NCBI GenBank assembly: GCA_003455715.1
Contig: DMQJ01000373.1
Location: forward strand, 552-8,993
Direction of reading: 5' to 3'
Origin: Acidimicrobiaceae bacterium
GTDB taxonomy: Bacteria > Actinomycetota > Acidimicrobiia > Acidimicrobiales > Ilumatobacteraceae
DNA length: 8,442 bases
The position numbers were made by a program, and so were the translations under genes. How positions within the stretch are numbered: the stretch's first letter is position 1; the number at the start of each line of letters is the position of its first letter. A model generated the notes under the pieces. It saw only the letters and a program-made list of their open reading frames with translations, had not been told where the DNA came from and did no database searches. Positions 1 to 6,011 of this stretch are shown piece after piece.

Positions 1-24
1 AGTCGAGCTTTGCCACCCACTGCA
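1..24 (+). repeat. Direct repeat, copy 1 (window edge)
   Basis: Bases 1-24 are identical to bases 106-129. The offset of 105 bases is a multiple of three, so both copies read SSFATHC in the dehydrogenase frame. Copy 2 sits where the family has this motif. Copy 1 abuts NLTGRRLDG, where another sequence is expected. The match may continue left of the window. It looks like a contig-end artefact or a small in-frame duplication. Confidence 0.85.
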
Positions 25-788
25 ACCTCACCGGCCGCCGCCTCGACGGCAGCACGTCCATCACCGACGGCGACGGCGGCCAGGTGAGCGCCCGCTGGTT
101 CGGGCAGTCGAGCTTTGCCACCCACTGCATCGCCACCGAACGCAACGTGGTGAAGGTCGACCGGGCGCTGCCGCTCGAGAAGCTGGGCCCGCTCGGGTGC
201 GGCATCCAAACCGGGGCCGGGTCCATCCTCGTGGCCATGAAGGTGGCCGCCGGCAGCAGCCTGGTGGTGTTCGGCGCCGGCGCCGTGGGCCTCAGCGCCG
301 TCATGGCCGGGGTGGTGGCCGGGGCCACCACCATCGTCGCCGTCGACCTGCAGCAGCACCGTCTCGATCTGGCGCTCGAGTTGGGCGCCACACACGTGCT
401 GCGGGGCGACGACCCCAACCTGGTCGGGGCCATCCTGGGCATCACTGGCGGCGGCGCCAACTACAGCTTCGACACCACCGGCGTGCCAGCCGTGATGCTC
501 GCTGCGTTGCAGTGCCTGCGCATGACCGGCGTGTGCGGCTACGTGGGCGTGCAAATGGGCCCGCTGGAACTCGACGGGATGGCGCTCGTGGGCAAGACCG
601 CGATGGGCATCCTCGAAGGCGGAGCCGACCCGCAGACGTTCATCCCGCACATGATCGAGTTGTGGCAGGCCGGGAAGTTCCCGTTCGACCGCCTGGTCGA
701 GAACTACCCCATGAGCCGAATCAACGAAGCCGAACAGTCGTCGCTGTCTGGCGGCACCATCAAACCCGTCCTCATCCCAGGGAGCTAA
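3..788 (+). CDS. Zinc-type NAD(P)-dependent alcohol dehydrogenase, aryl/benzyl-alcohol class (5' end missing)
   Basis: This is the C-terminal two thirds of a medium-chain alcohol dehydrogenase of the COG1062/XylB type, which oxidises primary alcohols to aldehydes with NAD+. The frame is open from the window edge. It contains the family segment FGQSSFAT followed by ERNVVKVD, the Rossmann motif GAGAVG (273-290) and an Asp at 345-347 ending the second beta strand, which favours NAD+ over NADP+. It ends with the typical GTIKPVL-like tail and a TAA stop. Against a usual length of about 365-370 residues, roughly 105 N-terminal residues are absent, including the catalytic zinc ligands, so I cannot check that it is active. 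The first seven or eight codons repeat a later part of the same gene and may not be genuine. The stop lies 5 bases before the P450 start, so the two are probably cotranscribed. The family call is solid. The substrate is inferred only from the P450 neighbour. Confidence 0.88.
   Translation, partial: SSFATHCNLTGRRLDGSTSITDGDGGQVSARWFGQSSFATHCIATERNVVKVDRALPLEKLGPLGCGIQTGAGSILVAMKVAAGSSLVVFGAGAVGLSAVMAGVVAGATTIVAVDLQQHRLDLALELGATHVLRGDDPNLVGAILGITGGGANYSFDTTGVPAVMLAALQCLRMTGVCGYVGVQMGPLELDGMALVGKTAMGILEGGADPQTFIPHMIELWQAGKFPFDRLVENYPMSRINEAEQSSLSGGTIKPVLIPGS
106..129 (+). repeat. Direct repeat, copy 2 (inside the alcohol dehydrogenase)
   Basis: This is the partner of bases 1-24. It encodes the conserved SSFATHC segment in its normal family context, after the FGQ residues and before ERNVVKVD, so it is the copy most likely to be in its native place. 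Confidence 0.85.
779..784 (+). promoter_or_regulatory. Ribosome binding site for the CYP108-like P450
   Basis: AGGGAG lies 9 bases before the ATG at 794 and inside the last codons of the alcohol dehydrogenase. It is the only clear Shine-Dalgarno sequence in this left operon and fixes the P450 start. The two downstream genes lack one and probably depend on translational coupling. Confidence 0.6.
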
Positions 789-793
789 CCGCG

Positions 794-2056
794 ATGTCCA
801 ACCTTCCCAACCCCGCCGATATGTCGCTCGACGAGTGCGGCCAGATCTTCCTCAGTGGCGACGCGTTCACCGACGAGCACTTCTTTCACACGGTGTCCGC
901 ACGGCTGCGCAAGGAAGCCCCCGTGAAGTGGGTGGAGCACGAGCTGTTCAACCCGTTCTACATGCTCACCAAGCACGCCGATGTGCTCGAGGTGGAGCTG
1001 CACCCCACCGAGTTCCTCAACGCGCCTCGGGCCATCCTCGGCGACAAGACGGCCGACTCGATGCGCGAGATGCAGGGCCACCTGGTGAAGTCGCTGGTGC
1101 AGATGGACGACCCCGAGCACCGCGACCATCGCAACCTGACGAGCGACTGGTTCCTCCCCAAGAACCTGGCCACGCTGCAGGGCCGCCTCGACGAGTTGGC
1201 CGAGCGCTCGCTGCAGCAGATGGCTGATGCGGGCGGCGAGATCGACTTCGCCAGTGAGATCGCGATGCAGTACCCGCTGTACGTCATCCTCGCCATCCTC
1301 GGCCTGCCCGAGAGCGATTACCCGCGCATGCTGCGCCTCACCCAGGAGTTGTTCGGCCCGGCCGACCCCGACTTCCAGCGCAACCCCGACGCGTTGCAGG
1401 GCATTCTCGAAACGGTGGCCGATTTCGTCGCCTACTTCGACGGCATCACCGCCGACCGACAGGCCAACCCCACCGACGACCTGTCGAGTGTCATCGCCAA
1501 CGGCATCATCAACGGCTCGCCCATCGGCCACAAGGAGCAGCTCGGCTACTACATCATCGCCGCCACGGCTGGCCACGACACCACATCCAATGCGATGGGT
1601 GGTGGCATGAAGGCGTTGCTCGAGCACCCCGACCAGTTGGCTCGCCTGCAGGCCGACCCGTCGCTGATGGCCACAGCGGTCGACGAGATGATTCGGTGGA
1701 CGTCGCCGGTGAAGCACTTCATGCGCACGGCCACCCGCGACTACGAACTCCGTGGCACCACCATCAAGGAGGGCCAGGACGTGCTGTTGTCGTACTGGAG
1801 CGCCAACCGCGACGAAGACGTGTTCGAGAACCCGTACACCTTCGATGTCGGTCGCTCCCCCAACAAGCACCTCGCCTTCGGGTTCGGCGTGCACTACTGC
1901 TTGGGGGCCATGCTGGCCCGCATGGAGATGAAGACCCTGTTCGGCGCCATCCTGCCGCGGCTGAAGAAGGTGGAGTTGGCTGGCGAACCGGCGCTCTCGT
2001 GGAGCAACTTCGTCAGCGGTGTGAAGACCCTGCCCATCCGCTACGAGCTCGCCTGA
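794..2056 (+). CDS. Cytochrome P450, CYP108-like
   Basis: A 420-residue soluble bacterial class I P450, which hydroxylates a small hydrophobic substrate using O2 and electrons from a ferredoxin. The I-helix oxygen-activation motif AGHDTT is at residues 259-264, the K-helix ExxR pair is E298/R301, and the haem loop [10 protein letters not shown] has the thiolate ligand C369. Several stretches closely resemble P450terp (CYP108A1) as I remember it: [21 protein letters not shown] followed by [14 protein letters not shown], and the C-terminal [13 protein letters not shown]. That family hydroxylates alpha-terpineol, p-cymene and similar monoterpenoids. There is no membrane anchor, and length is normal. 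The start at 794 follows an AGGGAG site. The adjacent alcohol dehydrogenase would be suited to oxidise its alcohol product. The P450 call is certain. The CYP108 relationship is strong but from memory, and the substrate is inference. Confidence 0.95.
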   Translation: MSNLPNPADMSLDECGQIFLSGDAFTDEHFFHTVSARLRKEAPVKWVEHELFNPFYMLTKHADVLEVELHPTEFLNAPRAILGDKTADSMREMQGHLVKSLVQMDDPEHRDHRNLTSDWFLPKNLATLQGRLDELAERSLQQMADAGGEIDFASEIAMQYPLYVILAILGLPESDYPRMLRLTQELFGPADPDFQRNPDALQGILETVADFVAYFDGITADRQANPTDDLSSVIANGIINGSPIGHKEQLGYYIIAATAGHDTTSNAMGGGMKALLEHPDQLARLQADPSLMATAVDEMIRWTSPVKHFMRTATRDYELRGTTIKEGQDVLLSYWSANRDEDVFENPYTFDVGRSPNKHLAFGFGVHYCLGAMLARMEMKTLFGAILPRLKKVELAGEPALSWSNFVSGVKTLPIRYELA

Positions 2057-2059
2057 CTG

Positions 2060-2773
2060 ATGCAGCTGCACGGTGTCGGCGCACTCGTCACTGGGGGCGC
2101 CTCGGGCCTCGGTGCCGCCACGGTCGAAGCGCTCACCGGCGCGGGCGCCACGGTGGCCGTCGCCGACATCTCCGGCCAGCCCTCCATCGACGTTGCCGAC
2201 CCCGATGCGGTTGCGGCCCTCGTCGAGTCGCTCACCGAGCTGCGGGTGCTCGTGTGCTGCGCAGGCATCGGGTCGGGTGGTGGACGGGTGGTGCGCCGCA
2301 GCGGGCCCCATTCGCTCGACGACTTCGAACGCATGGTGCGGGTGAACCTCACCGGCACCTTCAACTGTGTGCGCCTCGCGGCGTGGGCGATGAGCCAACT
2401 CGAACCCACCGACACGGGCGAACGAGGTGTCATCATTACCACCTCATCGATCGCCGCGTTCGACGGGGTGACGGGCGGGTCTGCCTACTCAGCGTCGAAG
2501 GCGGGGGTTGCGGGGATGACCCTGCCACTCGCCCGCGACCTTGGGCCCTTCGGCATCCGCGTCGTGTCGATCGCTCCCGGCCCGATGACCACGCCGATGG
2601 TGGAGGGCCTGGTGCCAGAGTTTGCCGCGCAGATGGCAGCGGAGGCTCCGTTCCCACGACGATTCGGGCGCCCCGAGGAGTATGCCGCACTGGTGCGCCA
2701 CATCGTCGAGAACCCGTTGCTGAACGGCGAGGTCATCCGCCTCGACGGCGCCACCCGGATGCGACCGTTGTAG
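2060..2773 (+). CDS. Short-chain dehydrogenase, HSD17B10 / 3-hydroxyacyl-CoA dehydrogenase type II-like
   Basis: A 237-residue classical SDR oxidoreductase. The cofactor motif TGGASGLG is at residues 11-18, D36 at the end of the second strand indicates NAD(H), and the catalytic residues are N96, S130, Y143 and K147 (YSASK). The C-terminal half closely follows human HSD17B10: [33 protein letters not shown], and the ending [17 protein letters not shown]. Those enzymes oxidise 3-hydroxyacyl-CoAs and hydroxysteroids. Two oddities appear. The region between D36 and CCAG (66-69) is about 20 residues shorter than in HSD17B10, so one Rossmann helix seems lost, and the usual N of the NxAG motif is Cys. 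The ATG lies 3 bases after the upstream P450 stop with no good ribosome site, so coupling is likely. The family is sure, and beta-oxidation of a P450-derived acyl-CoA is a reasonable but unproven role. Confidence 0.92.
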   Translation: MQLHGVGALVTGGASGLGAATVEALTGAGATVAVADISGQPSIDVADPDAVAALVESLTELRVLVCCAGIGSGGGRVVRRSGPHSLDDFERMVRVNLTGTFNCVRLAAWAMSQLEPTDTGERGVIITTSSIAAFDGVTGGSAYSASKAGVAGMTLPLARDLGPFGIRVVSIAPGPMTTPMVEGLVPEFAAQMAAEAPFPRRFGRPEEYAALVRHIVENPLLNGEVIRLDGATRMRPL

Positions 2774-2781
2774 CCCACGCC

Positions 2782-3981
2782 ATGTTCCCCGACGGCATCG
2801 ACTTCCTGTGCGACGAGGCGGTGGAGCACCCGCACGCCTACTTCGGGCGGCTGCGCGACCAGTCGCCGGTCGCCTGGAGCGAACGACATCGCGCGTGGGT
2901 GGTGACGGGCCATCCCGAGAATCTGGCGGCATTCAAAGACCCCGCACTGAGCACCGACCGGATGGACGCGTTCGAGCGGCGCCAGTCGCCGGAGCGGGCC
3001 GCGGCAATGGCGAAGGCGGTGGAGTTGTTGCGTGGCTGGATGCTCTTCCACGACCCGCCCGAACACACGCGCCTGCGGGCTCCGTTCGCACGGCGCTTCA
3101 CGCCCAAGGCGGTGGCGTCGATGGAAACAGACGTTGCCGCCGAGTGCGATCGCCTGCTCGATGCCATGGCCGACGGGGCTGAACGCACCGACCTCGTGGA
3201 GGCGTTTTCCCACCCGCTGCCTGCCGGAGTGATGGCTCGGCTGTTCGGCGTGCCCGACGAGTTGCGCGGTTGGCTCACCGAGTGGTCGGCCCGCTTCGGG
3301 GTGGTGGTGTTCGGCGCCACCCGCCTGCCCGACTACCTCGAGTTGGCCCGCGCCGCTGGCGAGGAGTTCCACGAGCACCTCGGCTCGCTGCTTCGCCTTC
3401 GCCGCCAGTCGCCCCGCGACGACCTGGTGAGCATGCTCGCCGCCACCGATGCACTCAACGACGTGGAGGTGATCGGCGCCTGCAGCCTGTTGCTGTTCGC
3501 CGGCCACGACACCACCGCCTCACAGATCGGCACGGCCACCCTGTCGCTCCTGCAGCACCCCGGCACGGCCGCGGCACTGGCGGCTGGGGCCTTCGACATT
3601 GCGACAGCGATCGAGGAACTGCTGCGCTTCGATGGTGCCGCAACGGCGATGATGCGCATCGTGGCCCGCCCCACCGAGCTTGGAGGCGAGGCACTCGAGC
3701 CGGGGCAGGCCGTGTTTCTCAACCTGTTGGCAGCCAACCGCGACCCCCGGGTGTTCACCGATCCCGATCGCCTGGTGCTCGACCGTTCACCCAACCCGCA
3801 CCTGTCGTTCGGGCACGGCACCCACTTCTGCCTCGGCGCTGCGCTGGCGCGGCTGGAGCTACGTATCGCCCTCCCCCGTTTGTTGGCCCGCTTCCCCGCA
3901 CTCTCGCTCGACGGACCGGTGACGTGGAAGCCCGACATCAGCGATCGTTCCGCTGCTGCCATTCCCGTTCGCCTGGTTTGA
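2782..3981 (+). CDS. Cytochrome P450, second and divergent (subfamily not assigned)
   Basis: A 399-residue soluble P450. It has [10 protein letters not shown] in the C-helix region, the I-helix AGHDTT at residues 240-245, the ExxR pair E279/R282, and the haem loop [10 protein letters not shown] with ligand C350. It clearly differs from the upstream CYP108-like enzyme. The general look (short N-terminus, [26 protein letters not shown]) is that of actinobacterial CYP107-like hydroxylases, but I cannot name a subfamily or substrate. The start at 2782 is 8 bases after the SDR stop, and the same frame stays open far upstream only because it is antisense-free shadow of the neighbouring genes. No Shine-Dalgarno is visible. 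Its stop is 7 bases from the stop of the convergent hydrolase, with no terminator-like hairpin between them. It needs a ferredoxin partner not found here. Confidence 0.94.
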   Translation: MFPDGIDFLCDEAVEHPHAYFGRLRDQSPVAWSERHRAWVVTGHPENLAAFKDPALSTDRMDAFERRQSPERAAAMAKAVELLRGWMLFHDPPEHTRLRAPFARRFTPKAVASMETDVAAECDRLLDAMADGAERTDLVEAFSHPLPAGVMARLFGVPDELRGWLTEWSARFGVVVFGATRLPDYLELARAAGEEFHEHLGSLLRLRRQSPRDDLVSMLAATDALNDVEVIGACSLLLFAGHDTTASQIGTATLSLLQHPGTAAALAAGAFDIATAIEELLRFDGAATAMMRIVARPTELGGEALEPGQAVFLNLLAANRDPRVFTDPDRLVLDRSPNPHLSFGHGTHFCLGAALARLELRIALPRLLARFPALSLDGPVTWKPDISDRSAAAIPVRLV

Positions 3982-3988
3982 CCGTTCG

Positions 3989-4783
3989 CTATCTGGCGAG
4001 GAACTCCATCACGTCAGGCCACGCCGCGCGGTCTTGCCAGATGAACATGTGCCCACCTTCATAGCCACGTAGATCGGCGCCGCCGATGCGCGATGCGATG
4101 GCCTCGCTGTTGGCCGGCGGGGCGATGCCGTCGTATCGGCCGCACGCCACAAGGGTCGGGGCGGCGATGCGGTGCAGGCGATCCCACACGTCGTGCTGTC
4201 GGCGGGCCTCCAGCTGCATCGCCTCACCACGCAGCTGCTCGGCGGTTCGAGGCACGGCACGACCGGCTGCAGCGAGTTCCACCATCCGCTGATCGAACGG
4301 GTGGGCCGCAAGAAACTCGGGCGTGTAGCGCGAGTCACTGATGCGCAACCGCACCGCGTCCTGCTCGGCAGGCGGCAGTGACGGGATGGTGTGCAGCGGG
4401 TAACTGCTGCCTCCCTCCCCGCCCGGCGAGGTGCACAGCAGTGCCATCCGCTCGACCCGCTCGGGCCACGTGACAGCGAACTCTTGAGCCACCATGCCGC
4501 CGAAGCTGATGCCGAACACTCGGGCAGACGGCCACCCGACATGGTCGAGCAGACCGGCGGCGTCGGCGGCGTAGTGAGCCATGGTGGGCTGCTCTGCAGG
4601 CACCGAGGTGCGGCCGAGACAGCGTTGGTCGTGGATGAGCACCTCGAACTGCGTCGCCAGTCGGTCGACCATCGGCCCGACGGCCGCGATGCTGGCGCCG
4701 CTGCCGTTGAACACCAGCAGGCGGGGTCCGGCTCCGTGAACTTCGTAGTAGACGTCGATGCCGTTGATGTGCGCGCTGGGCAT
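3989..4783 (-). CDS. Alpha/beta-fold hydrolase
   Basis: A 264-residue single-domain hydrolase. The nucleophile elbow GISFGG places S93 as nucleophile, D218 (in GRYDGIAP) is the likely acid and H245 (in GGHMF) the likely base. NGSGAS at 26-31 fits the oxyanion-hole strand. Members of this group hydrolyse esters, enol-lactones or C-C bonds, and the sequence does not reveal which. Length is typical and there is no signal peptide, so it is cytoplasmic. I chose the ATG at 4783 because MPSAHINGIDVYYEVHG begins exactly where the family's first strand should. An in-frame start 18 codons upstream would run into the divergent gene. It converges on the second P450, so it is not in that operon, although an esterase or lactonase would suit an oxidative catabolic pathway. 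Confidence 0.9.
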   Translation of the reverse strand: MPSAHINGIDVYYEVHGAGPRLLVFNGSGASIAAVGPMVDRLATQFEVLIHDQRCLGRTSVPAEQPTMAHYAADAAGLLDHVGWPSARVFGISFGGMVAQEFAVTWPERVERMALLCTSPGGEGGSSYPLHTIPSLPPAEQDAVRLRISDSRYTPEFLAAHPFDQRMVELAAAGRAVPRTAEQLRGEAMQLEARRQHDVWDRLHRIAAPTLVACGRYDGIAPPANSEAIASRIGGADLRGYEGGHMFIWQDRAAWPDVMEFLAR

Positions 4784-4807
4784 GGCGCATGCTCGCGCAC
4801 CAGCCCC

Positions 4808-4813
4808 TACCCT
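4808..4813 (+). promoter_or_regulatory. Possible -10 element for a leaderless YczE-type transcript
   Basis: TACCCT fits the actinobacterial TAnnnT -10 pattern and ends 9 bases before the ATG at 4823. No Shine-Dalgarno sequence lies between them. That geometry would start transcription at or very near the start codon. No convincing -35 is seen. The call rests on spacing and one hexamer only. Confidence 0.35.
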
Positions 4814-4822
4814 GGCGGCGTC

Positions 4823-5446
4823 ATGCCCACCAGCCACTCACTCTCCCTACGCACCCGCCTCGTCCGGCTGGTGGTCTCGTGGGTGCTGGTGGGGGTCGGC
4901 GTGCCGATGCTCGTGCAGGCGGAGCTGGGCGTCTCACCGTTCGATGTGCTCAACAGCGGCCTCAGCGACACCCTTGGCTGGTCGTTCGGTTGGTGCTTCG
5001 TCGTGTCGTCGATCTCGTTCTTCGCGCTCGGCTGGGCGCTTGGCGCCAAGCTCGGGTGGGCGTCGCCGGTGGGCACCGTGGTGATCGGCCCGATCATCAA
5101 CGTCGTCATCGACCTCATCGGCCACCACGAGCCGTTGGCCGTACGTATCCCGCTGCTCGTCGGGGGCATCCTCGTCATCGCCACTGCCATCTCGCTGGTG
5201 GTCAGCACCGATCTCGGCCCCGGTCCCTCCGAGATGGTGATGCTCGGCCTCATTCGCCGCGGTATGCCCATCGTGCCCGCCCGTTGGGTGAGCGACGGGT
5301 CGCCGGTGGTGCTCGGCCTGCTGCTTGGCGGCGCCATCGGCGCAGGCACCGTACTGTTCGCCGTGGTGATGGGCCCGATGGTGCGCTTCGGCCTGCGGCG
5401 CCTCGGCTACGTGCCGAGGTCGCGCGAGCCCCAAGTTCCGCAGTGA
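4823..5446 (+). CDS. YczE/YyaS/YitT-type integral membrane protein
   Basis: A 207-residue polytopic membrane protein with about five hydrophobic segments, near residues 13-33, 52-74, 82-100, 107-127 and 162-186. The signature AELGVSPFDVLNSGLS (33-48) recurs as a weaker internal copy TDLGPGPSEMVMLGLI (129-144), the pseudo-repeat usual in this COG2364-type family. The N-terminus has Arg residues before the first helix, suggesting it faces the cytoplasm. Family members are poorly characterised; transport and accessory roles have been suggested. The ATG at 4823 is chosen because the first helix and its basic lead begin there; the frame is open upstream but only as antisense of the hydrolase. It diverges from the hydrolase with 39 bases between starts and ends 19 bases before the stop of the oppositely oriented lipoprotein gene. 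Function is unknown. Confidence 0.88.
   Translation: MPTSHSLSLRTRLVRLVVSWVLVGVGVPMLVQAELGVSPFDVLNSGLSDTLGWSFGWCFVVSSISFFALGWALGAKLGWASPVGTVVIGPIINVVIDLIGHHEPLAVRIPLLVGGILVIATAISLVVSTDLGPGPSEMVMLGLIRRGMPIVPARWVSDGSPVVLGLLLGGAIGAGTVLFAVVMGPMVRFGLRRLGYVPRSREPQVPQ
5401..5419. other. GC-rich hairpin near the convergent gene ends
   Basis: CCTCGGC (5401-5407) and GCCGAGG (5413-5419) form a perfect 7-base stem with a 5-base loop, inside the last codons of the YczE-type gene. On the - strand it lies about 47 bases past the stop of lipoprotein copy A. A T-run is absent on both sides, so it is not a classical terminator, though it could act as a weak one for the - strand operon. Confidence 0.3.
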
Positions 5447-5465
5447 GCGAGTGATGATCCTCGCG

Positions 5466-5909
5466 TCAGGCGTTCGGCACAGTGATGTCGGGCACCACCT
5501 GCTCCGACCCGTCGAGCGTCGCTATCACGACGAGCGACCCGTCCGGTTCCACCATCCACATCCCGAACGGCGAGCCGCCGGTACCCAGTTCCACCCCGGG
5601 ACACGCGAGCTCAGTGCCCATGAGTCCTTCCTCGGGAAACACGACCTCCCCATCGGAAAAGACCAGTGGGCCCGAGAAATCGTTGCAGCCGTCGAAACCG
5701 CCGACCATTGGCGGATCGCCGCCGATACCGACGTACCCCTCCCCCGCCTCGCTCCGAAAGATGGTGTGGCCGACGACGTACTCGTAGAACTCTTCCTCGG
5801 TGATCGGCCGCCGCGACGGCGCCGGCTCCACGAGGCTGCACGAACCCACGGCCGCGACCAACGCGAACACCGCTGCCACGTTCCACCCTCGCCGGATTGC
5901 CGCACTCAT
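5466..5909 (-). CDS. Small META/HslJ-like lipoprotein, tandem copy A
   Basis: A 147-residue predicted exported lipoprotein. The signal peptide has basic residues near 6-7 and a hydrophobic core at 11-22, ending in VGSC with C24 as the lipidated residue, so the mature protein should be anchored on the outer face of the membrane. The mature part has GFDGCNDFSG (71-80, C75) and a second cysteine at C103 in LACPG. This spacing resembles the GCN...C core of META/HslJ domains, which bind no known ligand for certain. I chose ATG 5909 over the GTG immediately upstream: it aligns with the start of copy B and has GAGGAGG at a conserved 4-base spacing. It is a paralogue of the gene at 6012-6464, with a shorter and different linker after the lipobox. 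It is probably last in the - strand operon. Function unknown. Confidence 0.85.
   Translation of the reverse strand: MSAAIRRGWNVAAVFALVAAVGSCSLVEPAPSRRPITEEEFYEYVVGHTIFRSEAGEGYVGIGGDPPMVGGFDGCNDFSGPLVFSDGEVVFPEEGLMGTELACPGVELGTGGSPFGMWMVEPDGSLVVIATLDGSEQVVPDITVPNA
5722..5824. repeat. Near-identical 103-base block, copy in lipoprotein A
   Basis: It matches 6265-6367 at 102 of 103 positions. The single difference (5765 versus 6308) changes Thr to Ala; every silent position over about 34 codons is the same. It encodes residues 30-63, including RRPITEEEFYEYVVGH and the IFRSEAGEGYVGIG segment. Confidence 0.9.
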
Positions 5910-5913
5910 CACG

Positions 5914-5920
5914 CCTCCTC
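5914..5920 (-). promoter_or_regulatory. Ribosome binding site of lipoprotein A
   Basis: GAGGAGG on the - strand, 4 bases before the ATG at 5909. The same arrangement precedes copy B, so the duplication included the ribosome site. It decides the start against the GTG at 5912, which would leave a spacer of only 1 base. Confidence 0.75.
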
Positions 5921-5965
5921 TCCACTTAGGACGTAGCCGACGGGCGCGACAGTTCTGGGTGCCCG

Positions 5966-5971
5966 ACTGTA
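5966..5971 (-). promoter_or_regulatory. Weak candidate -10 box upstream of lipoprotein A
   Basis: TACAGT on the - strand lies in the 102-base gap between the two lipoprotein genes, about 56 bases before the copy A start. It fits TAnnnT, but the expected -35 position shows only GCGAAC-like sequence. The gap is much longer than the others in this operon, so a separate promoter for copy A is possible. Nothing else is recognisable in the gap. Confidence 0.22.
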
Positions 5972-6011
5972 GGGGAACATCGATCGCAGTTCGCCGAGTC
6001 CGTCGCTACGG

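Noticed and set aside
197..793. Upstream in-frame extension of the CYP108-like P450
   Set aside because: The extra residues are Arg/His-rich noise overlapping the dehydrogenase. The ATG at 794 has a ribosome site and gives the normal P450 length.
785..2398. Very long open frame (537 codons) on the - strand opposite the first P450 and the SDR
   Set aside because: High GC leaves the antisense frames open. The product is low-complexity (rich in H, R, G, V, A) with no family motif, while the + strand carries two complete enzymes with all their motifs.
1696..2781. Long in-frame upstream extension of the second P450, which could suggest a fusion protein
   Set aside because: The extension is an Arg/His/Gly-rich shadow of the first P450 and the SDR in another frame. 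The P450 fold begins at the ATG at 2782, just after the SDR stop.
3975..3995. Possible bidirectional terminator between the second P450 and the hydrolase
   Set aside because: Only 7 bases separate the stops, and no inverted repeat with a usable stem is visible there.
4391..4822. Upstream in-frame extension of the YczE-type membrane protein
   Set aside because: It is antisense to the hydrolase, whose catalytic triad is intact. The first membrane helix begins right after the ATG at 4823.
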